A stretch of 64,000 nt of DNA, from contig NZ_LOHF01000001.1 in NCBI RefSeq assembly GCF_002158995.1, positions 330,699-394,698 of the forward strand, written 5' to 3'. Under the pieces are notes generated by a model. The model did no database searches, was not told the origin of the DNA, and saw nothing but the letters and a program-made list of their open reading frames with translations. The translations under genes and the position numbers were made by a program. Source of the DNA: Pseudomonas caspiana (lineage in GTDB: Bacteria > Pseudomonadota > Gammaproteobacteria > Pseudomonadales > Pseudomonadaceae). This document shows positions 17,901-26,799 of this stretch, piece by piece; position 1 is the first letter of the stretch, and every line of letters starts with the position of its first letter.

Positions 17901-18734
17901 ATGAAGCTGACCCGTCTGTTCGTTCGTCCCGCTGCGATGGTTGTACTAGGCGCTGCGGTTGCCATGGCTTCATCGATGGCTTCGGCTTTCCAGCAGCCAG
18001 GCAAGATCATTGCCGGTTCCGACATGACGTTCTATCCGTATGAGTACATGGACAACAACCGTCCGGCCGGCTTCGACATCGAGTTTCTGGATGGTCTGGC
18101 GAAGGTCATGGGGATGAAGGCCGAGAATCTCGACACCCGTTTTCCCAACCTGATCGGCGGGCTGCAAGGCGGCCGGTTTGATATCACCAACTCGTCGATG
18201 TACATCACCGCCGAACGCCTGAAAGTCATCGACATGATCCCTTACCTGAAAAGCGGGGAGTCGATTCTGGCAGTCAAGGGCAGCGCGTATCAGCCAAAGA
18301 CTCCGGAAGATTTCTGTGGCCACAAGATCGGCTCCATGGCCGCCACTTCCTGGCTGCAACAACTGCAGAAACTGTCCACTGACTACTGCGTAAAGAACGG
18401 CCTGCCGCCCATCGCGATCAGTGAATACGGTACTGATCCGCAAACCACTCAAGCGATGCTGGCTCACGCAGTCGAAGCTCAGATCACCGACGCTGCTGTG
18501 GCGCGGGGCGTGGTTGAAAAGCTCGGTAACCGGGTAGTGATTTCATCCGAGACGTTGATCTATCCGGTGCTTAACGGCTTCGGCGTGAAGAAAGGCAACG
18601 ATGTCGTCCGTAATGCGTTGGTTGAAGGGCTTGAGAAGTACAGCAAAACACCTGAATACAAGGCTTTGCTGGACAAGTACAAGTTCCAGGCGCCGACGGC
18701 GGATGACATTGCAGCGCTGATGCCCAAGCCCTGA
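17901..18734 (+). CDS. Periplasmic solute-binding protein, family 3
   Basis: A 277-residue protein with an N-terminal signal peptide (MKLTRLFVRP, then a hydrophobic stretch ending ASSMASAFQ; cleavage near residue 29). The mature part shows the family 3 fold: KIIAGSDMTFYPYEYMDNNR, GFDIEFLDGLAKVMG, NLIGGLQGGRFDITNSSMYI. It captures a polar amino-acid-like ligand and delivers it to the fused permease/ATPase encoded at 15425. The ribosome binding site CGAGG is 8 bases before the ATG. Having the dioxygenase gene between transporter and binding protein supports one operon. Confidence 0.9.
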   Translation: MKLTRLFVRPAAMVVLGAAVAMASSMASAFQQPGKIIAGSDMTFYPYEYMDNNRPAGFDIEFLDGLAKVMGMKAENLDTRFPNLIGGLQGGRFDITNSSMYITAERLKVIDMIPYLKSGESILAVKGSAYQPKTPEDFCGHKIGSMAATSWLQQLQKLSTDYCVKNGLPPIAISEYGTDPQTTQAMLAHAVEAQITDAAVARGVVEKLGNRVVISSETLIYPVLNGFGVKKGNDVVRNALVEGLEKYSKTPEYKALLDKYKFQAPTADDIAALMPKP

Positions 18735-18816
18735 TTGGCACGTTTGCAGACGCGCAGTAAACGCTGACTGGTTTCAACCTGGAATTTTGCCTTTGTTTGG
18801 CAGGAGGATTTTCGAC

Positions 18817-19548
18817 ATGGCCCTTAACTTCGAGGAGCAGACGCGTCTGGATCTGGCGGCGACCTTCCGCATCATTGCTCACCTGGGCATGCATGAGGCG
18901 GTGGCCAACCATTTCAGTGCGGCCGTTTCATCTGACGGAAAGCAGTTTCTGCTGAATCCAAAGTGGAAGCATTTCTCGCGCTTGCGTGCCAGTGATCTGC
19001 TGCTGCTCGATGCCGATGATCAAGACGCCGCGCAGCGACCGGGTGTAGACGCGACAGCCTGGTCCATTCATGGACAGATGCACCAGCGTCTGCCTGAAGC
19101 CCGTGTGGTGCTGCATCTGCATCCCGTTTACACCACTGCGGTAGCGTGCCTGGCGAAGCCGCACATTCCGGCAATCGATCAGAACACGGCGCGCTACTTC
19201 AACCGGGTGGCGATAGACGAGCTTTACGGCGGTATGGCCGACACCACCGCCGAAGGTGCTCGCCTGGTCGGGCTGCTGGATGGGAAAAGCCGTCTGTTAA
19301 TGGGTAACCATGGCGTGATGGTCACTGCGCCGACGATAGGTGAGGCGTTCGATGACATCTGGACCCTGGAAAGGGCCTGCCAGATCCTGGTCACGGCCTG
19401 GTCCACAGGTCAGCCATTGAAGACGCTGCCGGACGATGTCGCAGAAAAGACAGCTCGGGACTGGGAAAAGATCACCGATTTTTCGCAGCAGCATTTCGAA
19501 GAAATGAAGTGGCTGATGCTTCAGGCGGATCCTTCACTGGCCGACTGA
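18817..19548 (+). CDS. Class II aldolase/adducin-family protein
   Basis: A protein of 243 residues from ATG 18817, with CAGGAGG eight bases before. Metal-ligand histidines are visible in VLHLHPVYTTAV and in the distal NHGVMVTAP; the N-terminal part (LDLAATFRIIAHLGMHEAVANH) and WSIHGQMHQRLPEA also match the family. These zinc enzymes cleave or decarboxylate hydroxy-keto compounds. Here it could act on the hydroxylated product of the neighbouring dioxygenase (inference). It lies in line with the ABC-oxygenase operon. The exact reaction is unknown. Confidence 0.87.
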   Translation: MALNFEEQTRLDLAATFRIIAHLGMHEAVANHFSAAVSSDGKQFLLNPKWKHFSRLRASDLLLLDADDQDAAQRPGVDATAWSIHGQMHQRLPEARVVLHLHPVYTTAVACLAKPHIPAIDQNTARYFNRVAIDELYGGMADTTAEGARLVGLLDGKSRLLMGNHGVMVTAPTIGEAFDDIWTLERACQILVTAWSTGQPLKTLPDDVAEKTARDWEKITDFSQQHFEEMKWLMLQADPSLAD

Positions 19549-19674
19549 CCCAAACATTTCACTGACTGTATACGCGTCTGCGGATGCCGTAGGGCTTATC
19601 GCGCCTGCACGCTGACATTTTCGTTATTTTTACTGCGTCAACCCGTCACAAAGGGCGTGTTGAAGGATGCCAGG

Positions 19675-20970
19675 ATGACCGAACACATCACAGAAATTGA
19701 CACGCTCGTCGTAGGGGCAGGGCAGGCCGGTGTCGCCATGAGTGAACACCTGAGCCGACTGGGCATTGCCCATCTGGTACTGGAAAAACACCGCGTTGCC
19801 GAAGCGTGGCGCAGCGGCCGCTGGGATTCGCTGGTCGCCAATGGGCCCGCCTGGCATGACCGGTTTCCGGGCCTCGAATTCGACATGGACCCGGACGGGT
19901 TTGCCGGCAAAGAACAGGTCGCCGACTACTTCGAACGCTACGCACGCAAATTCAACGCGCCGATCAAGACCGGCGTCGAGGTCAAGCGTGTGACCCGCAA
20001 CGTGGAGCGTGCCGGTTTCACTGTGGAGACCAGCGCGGGTACTTACATTGTCAATCATCTTGTGTCTGCGACCGGGCCGTTTCAGAAGCCCGTCATTCCA
20101 CCGATTGCGCCCAAGGATGACGCGCTGCACCAGATCCACTCGGCGCAGTACTTCAACCCTCAGCAATTGCCTGACGGCGCCGTGCTGGTGGTCGGGGCGG
20201 GTTCGTCCGGTGTACAAATCGCCGATGAGCTGCAGCGTTCCGGTCGCCAGGTCTACCTGTCAGTGGGGCCTCATGATCGTCCACCGCGAGCCTACCGCGG
20301 CCGTGATTTCTGCTGGTGGCTTGGCGTCCTCGGGCTGTGGGACAGCGAAACCGTGCAGCCCGGAAAAGAGCACGTCACGATTGCCGTCAGCGGCGCGAGA
20401 GGCGGCCAAACCGTTGATTTTCGCCGCCTTGCTCAAGCGGGCATGACGCTGGTCGGCCTGACTGAAAGCTTCGCCGAGGGCAAGGTGCGCTTCCAGAATG
20501 ACCTCGGCAAAAACCTTGATCGGGGTGACGAGAACTACCTGTCATTGCTGGATGCCGCCGATGCTTACGCCAGACGCAATGGTCTGGATCTACCACTGGA
20601 GCCCTCTGCTCGTGAACGCGTGGCTGATGCTCCGTGCATCACTAGCCCGTTGCGCGAGCTGGATCTGAGCGCAGCCGGTGTCAGCTCCATCATCTGGGCC
20701 ACAGGTTATTCCCAGGACTACAGCTGGCTGCAGGTCGATGCGTTCGACGTCAAGGGCAAGCCGATGCATCAGCGCGGGGTGTCCAGCGAGCAAGGTCTGT
20801 ATTTCGTAGGTCTACCCTGGCTGTCGCGACGCGGCTCGGCATTCATCTGGGGCGTGTGGCATGACGCCAAACATGTCGCTGATCAAATCGCCACACAGCA
20901 CAAGTATCGCTCGTATGACCAAGGCAAGCGTGTTGCCCCCACAGTTCGGTTGCGCAACGTTAAAGGTTGA
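19675..20970 (+). CDS. FAD/NADPH flavin monooxygenase (FMO-like)
   Basis: A protein of 431 residues from ATG 19675. Two Rossmann motifs are clear: VVGAGQAGVAMSEHLSRLG for FAD near the N terminus and VVGAGSSGVQIADELQRSG for NADPH about 165 residues later, with HQIHSAQYF between them in the place of the FMO fingerprint. The class includes N-hydroxylating, Baeyer-Villiger and YUCCA-like enzymes. In this operon it probably oxygenates an amine or imine intermediate. The 126 bp gap to the aldolase gene is larger than others here, so an internal promoter is possible. Confidence 0.88.
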   Translation: MTEHITEIDTLVVGAGQAGVAMSEHLSRLGIAHLVLEKHRVAEAWRSGRWDSLVANGPAWHDRFPGLEFDMDPDGFAGKEQVADYFERYARKFNAPIKTGVEVKRVTRNVERAGFTVETSAGTYIVNHLVSATGPFQKPVIPPIAPKDDALHQIHSAQYFNPQQLPDGAVLVVGAGSSGVQIADELQRSGRQVYLSVGPHDRPPRAYRGRDFCWWLGVLGLWDSETVQPGKEHVTIAVSGARGGQTVDFRRLAQAGMTLVGLTESFAEGKVRFQNDLGKNLDRGDENYLSLLDAADAYARRNGLDLPLEPSARERVADAPCITSPLRELDLSAAGVSSIIWATGYSQDYSWLQVDAFDVKGKPMHQRGVSSEQGLYFVGLPWLSRRGSAFIWGVWHDAKHVADQIATQHKYRSYDQGKRVAPTVRLRNVKG

Positions 20971-21022
20971 GCGTCGTTAATTGGGCGCAGGTCGCGCCCC
21001 CCAGTGTTCACAGGAGTTTTCC

Positions 21023-21439
21023 ATGGCTACCCCGACCCACACGCGTATTCGCATGTTCAACACCAAAGATACCTACCCCAACCAGAGCCTGGACAACGAC
21101 CTCTGCCAGGCGGTGCGTGCCGGCAATACTGTGTATGTGCGCGGCCAGGTCGGCACCGACTTCGATGGCAACCTGATCGGCCTCGGCGACCCCGCAGCTC
21201 AAGCACATCAGGCGATGAAGAACGTCAAACAGTTGCTGGAAGAGGCAGGCAGCGACCTGTCGCACATCGTCAAGACCACGACCTACATCATTGATCCACG
21301 TTATCGCGAGCCGGTTTATCACGAAGTGGGCAAGTGGCTTAAAGGTGTTTTCCCCATTTCCACCGGGCTGGTGGTATCTGCACTGGGCCAGCCGCAGTGG
21401 CTGATGGAAATTGATGTGATCGCTGTTATTCCCGAATAA
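21023..21439 (+). CDS. RidA/YjgF/UK114-family protein, atypical subfamily
   Basis: A protein of 138 residues from ATG 21023, with AGGAG 7 bases before. RidA proteins hydrolyse reactive enamines/imines. The fold marks are present (QAVRAGNTVYVRGQVGTD, HQAMKNVKQLLEEAGSDLSH, TTTYIIDPRYREPVY). The conserved Arg of true RidA (the PARS...ARL region) is missing: the stretch reads ISTGLVVSALGQPQWLMEID. This places it in one of the Rid subfamilies without proven imine deaminase activity. Its position between the flavin monooxygenase and DUF1028 genes suggests handling of an enamine or imine made by the pathway. Confidence 0.88.
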   Translation: MATPTHTRIRMFNTKDTYPNQSLDNDLCQAVRAGNTVYVRGQVGTDFDGNLIGLGDPAAQAHQAMKNVKQLLEEAGSDLSHIVKTTTYIIDPRYREPVYHEVGKWLKGVFPISTGLVVSALGQPQWLMEIDVIAVIPE

Positions 21440-21450
21440 GGACTCTCGTC

Positions 21451-22128
21451 ATGACCTTTTCCATTGCTGCACGTTGCGCCGAAACTGGCCAGTTGGGTAT
21501 TGCCATCAGCTCATCAAGCATTGCCGTGGGCGCCCGTTGCCCCTGGCTGCGCGCCGGTGTTGGCGCTGTGTCTTCGCAAAACATCACACTGCCAGCCTTG
21601 GGCTTGCAAACGCTGGATTTGATGGCGCAGGGCGCGTCATCTGCTCAAGCATTGGAGCGGTTGTTGGTAGACCAATCGTTCATGGAATATCGGCAAATCA
21701 CAGCAATTGATCACTTGGGCCGTGTCGCGCATTTCAGCGGCAGCGAAACGCTCGGGCTCAACAAGGCCGTCAGCGGTGAGCAGTGCGTGGCGGCCGGCAA
21801 TATGCTGGCTAATCCTGATGTGATCAACGTCATGGTGCAGGCTTTTGAGCAGGCCTCAGGGCACCTGGCTGAGCGTCTGTTGCAAGCCATGCGCGCGGGA
21901 CAGACAGCGGGCGGAGAAGCCGGACCGGTACATTCCGCAGCGCTGAAAGTCGTGGCTGATGTGCCTTGGCCTATCGTTGATTTGCGTGTCGATTGGGCCG
22001 AGCACGACCCGATCAATGTATTGGAAGACCTGTGGCAGGCTTATCAGCCGCAAATGCAGGATTATCTGGACCGCGCCCTGAATCCCGCCGGAGCACCAGG
22101 TTACGGCGTACCGGGAGATGATCGATGA
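21451..22128 (+). CDS. DUF1028 family protein (Ntn-hydrolase-like)
   Basis: A 225-residue protein. Start MTFSIAARCAETGQLGIAIS, then VGARCPWLRAGVGAVSSQNI and the GEQCVAAGNMLANPDV and ERLLQAMRAGQTAGGEAGP segments are characteristic of DUF1028, a family with an Ntn-hydrolase-like fold and, to my knowledge, no settled reaction. It starts 11 bp after the RidA gene and overlaps the next gene by 4 bp (ATGA), so RidA, DUF1028 and the deacylase are translationally linked. That linkage hints at an amide or amidine hydrolysis step. Confidence 0.85.
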   Translation: MTFSIAARCAETGQLGIAISSSSIAVGARCPWLRAGVGAVSSQNITLPALGLQTLDLMAQGASSAQALERLLVDQSFMEYRQITAIDHLGRVAHFSGSETLGLNKAVSGEQCVAAGNMLANPDVINVMVQAFEQASGHLAERLLQAMRAGQTAGGEAGPVHSAALKVVADVPWPIVDLRVDWAEHDPINVLEDLWQAYQPQMQDYLDRALNPAGAPGYGVPGDDR

Positions 22129-23276
22129 GCGACAGTCGTGAGTTATTGGCTCGATTGGTCGCATTCGACACGACCAGCCGAGAATCGAATCTGGCGCTGA
22201 TCGATTTTGTGCGTGGTTACCTCGATAGCCATGGCGTTTCCTGTGAACTGATCTACAACGCGCAAAAGACCAAGGCCAATCTGTTCGCGACCATCGGTCC
22301 GGCGCAAGTTCCTGGCATCGTCCTGTCTGGCCATACGGATGTAGTGCCGGTAGACGGCCAGGCCTGGACTTTTCCGCCGTTCGAGTTGAGCGAGGAGGAG
22401 GGTCGGCTATACGGCCGTGGCACCGCCGACATGAAAGGCTACATAGCGTGTGTTCTGGCGATTGTTCCGCAGTTGACGCAGAACACGCTGCGCATGCCAG
22501 TGCACATTGCTCTTTCCTACGATGAAGAAGTGGGATGCCTGGGCGTTCGTTCATTGCTGGAAGTGCTGGGTTCAAGGCCAGTGAAGCCGCTGCTCTGTGT
22601 GATCGGTGAACCCACGGAGTTAAAGCCGGTGCTTGGACACAAGGGCAAAGTAGCCATGCGTTGTGATGTGCATGGCCTGGCTTGCCATTCGGCCCACTCG
22701 CCCAGTGGCGTCAACGCCATTGAGTACGCGGCGCAGTTGATCAGTGAGCTGGGCCGTCTTGGGAAAGCATTGCAGGCTGAAGAGCTGCAGGATGCGCGTT
22801 TTGATCCACCGTTTTCAACCGTACAGGTTGGCGTGATCGGCGGTGGAACAGCGTTAAACATTGTTCCCGAACATTGTCGTTTTGACTTTGAAGTGCGCTC
22901 GCTGCCGGTACAGGATCCGCACGACGTTATCACTGCCATGCAGGCGTACGCACAACATAACCTGCTACCCGCGATGCAGGCCGTCAGCGGGTTGGGTGAC
23001 ATTCGCTTTACCGAGTTGTCGAGTTACCCCGGCCTGGATACTTCGATGCACAGCCAGGCCGCAGAGTTGATCGCGCAGTTCTGTGGTTCTCGGGCATTCG
23101 CAACCGTTGCCTTCGGCACTGAGGGCGGGTTGTTCGATCAATCAGGAATTCCGGCAGTGGTCTGCGGCCCCGGCAGCATGGCGCAGGGACACAAACCGGA
23201 TGAGTTCATCAGCATCGAACAGCTTGAGGCGTGTGATCAGATGCTGAGACAGGTGTTGGCGTTTGTACTGCGCTAA
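22125..23276 (+). CDS. ArgE-like M20 metallo-deacylase
   Basis: A 383-residue protein of the M20 peptidase/deacylase family, closest in pattern to acetylornithine deacetylase. Metal and catalytic motifs are LSGHTDVVPVD, YGRGTADMKGYIA, SYDEEVGCLG and the C-terminal PGSMAQGHKPDEF; the dimerisation domain lies in between. It removes N-acyl groups with two zinc ions. The start overlaps the DUF1028 stop by 4 bp. As a second, catabolic ArgE in an uptake operon it probably deacylates the imported compound or an intermediate, rather than serving arginine synthesis. Confidence 0.88.
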   Translation: MSDSRELLARLVAFDTTSRESNLALIDFVRGYLDSHGVSCELIYNAQKTKANLFATIGPAQVPGIVLSGHTDVVPVDGQAWTFPPFELSEEEGRLYGRGTADMKGYIACVLAIVPQLTQNTLRMPVHIALSYDEEVGCLGVRSLLEVLGSRPVKPLLCVIGEPTELKPVLGHKGKVAMRCDVHGLACHSAHSPSGVNAIEYAAQLISELGRLGKALQAEELQDARFDPPFSTVQVGVIGGGTALNIVPEHCRFDFEVRSLPVQDPHDVITAMQAYAQHNLLPAMQAVSGLGDIRFTELSSYPGLDTSMHSQAAELIAQFCGSRAFATVAFGTEGGLFDQSGIPAVVCGPGSMAQGHKPDEFISIEQLEACDQMLRQVLAFVLR

Positions 23277-23521
23277 CCTTTCAAGCGATCCGCTCAGTGC
23301 TCACAGCGCAAGCCACGGATCACACCCATTCTGGAAGGTGTTTTTGCACTAACTTTGCGCTGGTTAAGCGCTGGTTATGTACTAGCTTGCACTAGAGCCC
23401 AACGTATTAATTAATTAGCAGTAACACAGCACATAAACACAAGTCGCTGTACATCTTTTGGAGTTTTCGACGTGGGTGGCAGCCAGTCTATTGACGTCAG
23501 AAAATAAATTTTAAATTCTCC

Positions 23522-23548
23522 TCAACTTATACGAAATCTCCGCCGATA
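23522..23548 (+). promoter_or_regulatory. Flagellar sigma (FliA/sigma-28) promoter candidate
   Basis: TCAAC at 23522 and GCCGATA at 23542-23548 have sigma-28-like spacing. The -10 element matches the consensus GCCGATAA in seven of eight bases. The promoter lies ~120 bp before the chemoreceptor start, and FliA commonly drives chemoreceptor genes. The stretch 23277-23666 otherwise holds no gene. Confidence 0.6.
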
Positions 23549-23666
23549 GGTGTAACAAGGTGTGTAAAGGCTAAGTCGCTACCGGTTCGTCATGGATTCG
23601 AGTAGGTCGCCTTGTCACAGTTAGAGCATGGAGCGCTATTGCTGTTACTCCAACGAGATTTCGTCT

Positions 23667-25292
23667 ATGTCTATAAGAAACATGAATATCGCTCCCCGGG
23701 CGTTTCTTGGTTTTGCGTTCATTGCTCTCTTGGTTATAGCGCTGGGGTTCTTCGCGTTAAACCGCATGAGCTTGATTCGCCAAGCCACGGTGGACATGGA
23801 GACCAATACGTTGCCCAGTATTACGCTGATAGGCAACGTCAATGAATCCGTGCTCCGCCTGAGAGTGTTTTCACTGCGCATACTGGTCAATCGCGAGCCG
23901 GAAATGCTACAGGAGAGTGATCAGCGGATTGCGGAGATCGTCAGTGAATTACAGACTGCGAAGTCTGCTTACAGTGCATTGCCAGCCGAGGCTGAAGAAA
24001 GGGCTACTTTTCAACAGTTTGACGCAACATTAGGTCAGTATCTGGGGTTGCTTAATCAGGCGGTGCAACTGTCGCGTGATAATAAGGTTGAAGAAACTCG
24101 TGCCATGATCAACACCAGCATGAGACAAACTTCCGACTTGATGACCAAGCAACTCAAGGACCTCGTTAATATCAACAGGGCCAGTGCTATTGCTGGATCC
24201 AAGTTGGCCGGCCAGCAGTATGACGGCGCCACGGTTGCTATTATTGCTGTTGCCGTTATTGCTTCGTTAATGACGGTATTACTGGCCTGGTTACTGACGC
24301 GCAGTATTGTGGCGCCTTTGTCTCGAGCCGTGAGTGCTGCCCAGGAGATCGCTGCGGGCAACCTGACCAAACATATTGAAGTGGATGGCAAGGACGAACC
24401 GGCACGCTTGCTTGAAGCACTGGTCATCATGCAGCAGAACCTTCGTAAAACTATCGAGTTGATCTCAGGATCGGCCACGCAACTGGCCTCCGCAGCTGAA
24501 GAGTTGAGCGCTGTCACTGAAGAGTCGTCGCGTGGATTGCAACAACAGAACGACGAAATTGAACAGGCTGCCACCGCGGTAAATGAAATGACGGCGGCTG
24601 TGGAGGAGGTTGCCCGTAACGCGGTTTCGACATCCCAGGCTTCTGAGCAGTCCACCGACACCGCACGTCAGGGCCGAGACAAAGTCGTGCAGACTGTACA
24701 AGCGATTCAGAACATGACTCAAGACGTACAAACCACCTCGATTCTGGTCGAAGGCCTGGCGGAGCAGGGCCGGGACATCGGCAAGGTGCTGGATGTCATT
24801 CGTTCGATCGCCGAACAAACCAACCTCCTGGCATTGAACGCGGCTATCGAAGCGGCGAGGGCTGGAGAAGCAGGTCGTGGTTTTGCTGTAGTCGCTGATG
24901 AAGTACGGGCTTTGGCACACCGCACTGCGCAATCGACACGCGAGATTGAACAGATGGTCGCTGGCATTCAGAGTGGAACCGGTAATGCCGTTCAGTCGAT
25001 GGCATTGAACACTAGCCGCACGCAAACCACTCTGGAACTGGCCCGCGCTGCCGGAGATGCTCTTGAGCAAATCACCGAAGCCATTTCGCAAATCAATGAG
25101 CGCAACCTGGTGATTGCCAGCGCCTCTGAAGAACAGGCTCAGGTTTCTCGTGAAGTGGATCGCAATCTGGTCAACATCCGCGACCTGGCCACTCAATCAG
25201 CTGCGGGTGCTAATCAGACCAGTGCCGCCAGTCATGAGCTGTCGAGACTGGCAGTGGACCTGAACGGCATGGTGGCGCGTTTTGTAATTTGA
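23667..25292 (+). CDS. Methyl-accepting chemotaxis protein (4HB sensor), second copy
   Basis: A protein of 541 residues from ATG 23667 ([15 protein letters not shown]), exactly the length of the receptor at 12244. TM1 lies near residues 10-30, then a periplasmic four-helix bundle, TM2 near 190-212 ([20 protein letters not shown]), HAMP, and the signalling hairpin with tip [20 protein letters not shown]. The signalling halves of the two are close relatives while the periplasmic halves differ strongly. It follows the ABC/deacylase operon and probably senses a compound linked to it. A sigma-28-like promoter lies upstream. Confidence 0.92.
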   Translation: MSIRNMNIAPRAFLGFAFIALLVIALGFFALNRMSLIRQATVDMETNTLPSITLIGNVNESVLRLRVFSLRILVNREPEMLQESDQRIAEIVSELQTAKSAYSALPAEAEERATFQQFDATLGQYLGLLNQAVQLSRDNKVEETRAMINTSMRQTSDLMTKQLKDLVNINRASAIAGSKLAGQQYDGATVAIIAVAVIASLMTVLLAWLLTRSIVAPLSRAVSAAQEIAAGNLTKHIEVDGKDEPARLLEALVIMQQNLRKTIELISGSATQLASAAEELSAVTEESSRGLQQQNDEIEQAATAVNEMTAAVEEVARNAVSTSQASEQSTDTARQGRDKVVQTVQAIQNMTQDVQTTSILVEGLAEQGRDIGKVLDVIRSIAEQTNLLALNAAIEAARAGEAGRGFAVVADEVRALAHRTAQSTREIEQMVAGIQSGTGNAVQSMALNTSRTQTTLELARAAGDALEQITEAISQINERNLVIASASEEQAQVSREVDRNLVNIRDLATQSAAGANQTSAASHELSRLAVDLNGMVARFVI

Positions 25293-25479
25293 TGAAAGAT
25301 AGCCCGGGTCGCGGGTACTGCGCTGTCGCACTGCCAACATAGGCCTGTAGGAACTAACTTGTTGGCGAGACGTAGGGCCTGCTAGCCAGGAATTACGCAT
25401 CGCCGACAAGTTGCATTGTGTATGACAGGTGCGGTGCCGGGCATCCTTGGCACCGCGCTTTCGCGTTAATGCACCGATA

Positions 25480-25854
25480 TCAGTGGACAGGGCTTAAGGG
25501 CTGGGCGAGGGCGGACGTACGCCGTTCGCTGATGCGCTCCACGGTTTCCATATGCTCCGTTCCCCACACGCAGAGCGCTCCCAGCGCTGTGGCCAGTGAC
25601 TGCCCGAAAGGTGTCAGCGAATATTCGACCTTCGGCGGTATCTCCTGATAGTCGATGCGGGCAACGATTTCATCGCGCTCCAACTCCTTGAGCTGCTGGA
25701 TCAGGACCTTATCGGTTACGCCACCAATCGCACGTTTCAATTCGCCATAGCGGTGAACATTCCGCGTCAGATTATAAAGAACCAGCGGCTTCCATTTGCC
25801 GCCAAGCACCGCGAGGGCTGCTTCGAGCCCGCATTTAAATGTGTTGTTCGCCAT
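25480..25854 (-). CDS. HxlR-family transcriptional regulator
   Basis: A protein of 124 residues from ATG 25854 (MANNTFKCGLEAALAVLGGK); a longer frame to 25902 lacks family resemblance. The winged-helix pattern GGKWKPLVLYNL, RYGELKRAIGGVTDKVLIQQ, LKELERDEIVAR, VEYSLTPFGQSL is full length. The Cys near residue 8, found in redox- or aldehyde-sensing HxlR proteins, is present. It is divergent from an SDR gene with a 97 bp gap, the usual layout for an HxlR that represses a neighbouring oxidoreductase in response to reactive electrophiles. Confidence 0.88.
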   Translation of the reverse strand: MANNTFKCGLEAALAVLGGKWKPLVLYNLTRNVHRYGELKRAIGGVTDKVLIQQLKELERDEIVARIDYQEIPPKVEYSLTPFGQSLATALGALCVWGTEHMETVERISERRTSALAQPLSPVH

Positions 25855-25951
25855 TATTGTGGTCGCTCCGCTGGTACTTACCAAAAGGTGCATACTATTC
25901 AAATAAATAGCGTCGATCTACAGTAAGTCCTCACATTCTGAGGGCTCCATC

Positions 25952-26701
25952 ATGAGCAGGCTCAACGGGAAAGTAGCAGTAATTACTGGCGGCAATAGTG
26001 GTATCGGCCTTGCCAGCGCAATTCGTTTCGCAGAGGAGGGTGCACAGGTCGTCATCGTGGGTCGACGGCAGGAGCAGCTGGATACGGCGTTGCAACTGAT
26101 CGGCCATAACGCGATAGCGATTCAGGCTGACATATCGAATCTGAACGACCTCGATCGCGTCTACGCCGAGGTCAAAACTAACTTGGGCCGGATTGACGTA
26201 CTGTTCGCAAACGCGGGGTTAGGCGATTTCGAGCCACTTGGATCGATCACCGAGGAATCGTTTGATCGCACGTTTGGCATCAACGTCAAAGGCACGCTGT
26301 TTACTGTGCAGAAGGCGTTGCCGCTGATGAGCGCAGGCGGCTCGGTCATCCTGACCGGTTCGACAACAGGAACCATGGGCACACCGGCATTCAGCGTTTA
26401 CAGCGCAACCAAGGCTGCACTCCGTAATTTCGCCAGAAGCTGGGCGCTGGACCTTAAAGGTACGGGGATTCGCGTCAACGTGATTTCGCCTGGACCGATT
26501 TCTACACCGGGACTCGATCTGGCATTGGCGCCCACTGGCCAGGCAGAGGCCATTGTTGACGGCATGATTGCGCAGTTGCCGGTTGGCCGTATCGGGCAGC
26601 CCGAAGACGTTGCCGCAGCAGCTGTGTTCCTGGCGTCCGATGAGAGCAGTTTCATGACCGGTAGCGAAATGTTCGTGGATGGGGGATTTGCTCAGGTTTG
26701 A
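25952..26701 (+). CDS. Short-chain dehydrogenase/reductase
   Basis: A 249-residue classical SDR. The cofactor motif TGGNSGIGLASAIRF, NAG at the end of beta-4, the catalytic Ser (TGSTTGTMG) and YSATKAALRNFA (Tyr-x3-Lys) are all intact, with C-terminal GSEMFVDGGFAQV. The GRR after beta-2 suggests NADPH preference. It is divergent from the HxlR regulator, and such pairs are often induced by quinones or aldehydes. The substrate is not determinable. Confidence 0.88.
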   Translation: MSRLNGKVAVITGGNSGIGLASAIRFAEEGAQVVIVGRRQEQLDTALQLIGHNAIAIQADISNLNDLDRVYAEVKTNLGRIDVLFANAGLGDFEPLGSITEESFDRTFGINVKGTLFTVQKALPLMSAGGSVILTGSTTGTMGTPAFSVYSATKAALRNFARSWALDLKGTGIRVNVISPGPISTPGLDLALAPTGQAEAIVDGMIAQLPVGRIGQPEDVAAAAVFLASDESSFMTGSEMFVDGGFAQV

Positions 26702-26727
26702 GCTGAGCAGAGGTTCTGCCAATTGAA

Positions 26728-26799
26728 TCTGGCTGGATAACGACCCACCAGCTCAAACGCTCACTTTGGTGGCGGTACCGGGCATCTCATCCAGCCAGA
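26728..26799. terminator. Nested inverted repeat after the SDR gene
   Basis: TCTGGCTGGAT (26728-26738) pairs perfectly with ATCCAGCCAGA (26789-26799). A second pair, CCACC/GGTGG, sits inside it. It begins 27 bases after the SDR stop. It lacks a T-run, so it may be a processing or attenuation structure rather than a strong terminator. The rest of the gap (26800-27227) shows nothing I can name. Confidence 0.5.
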
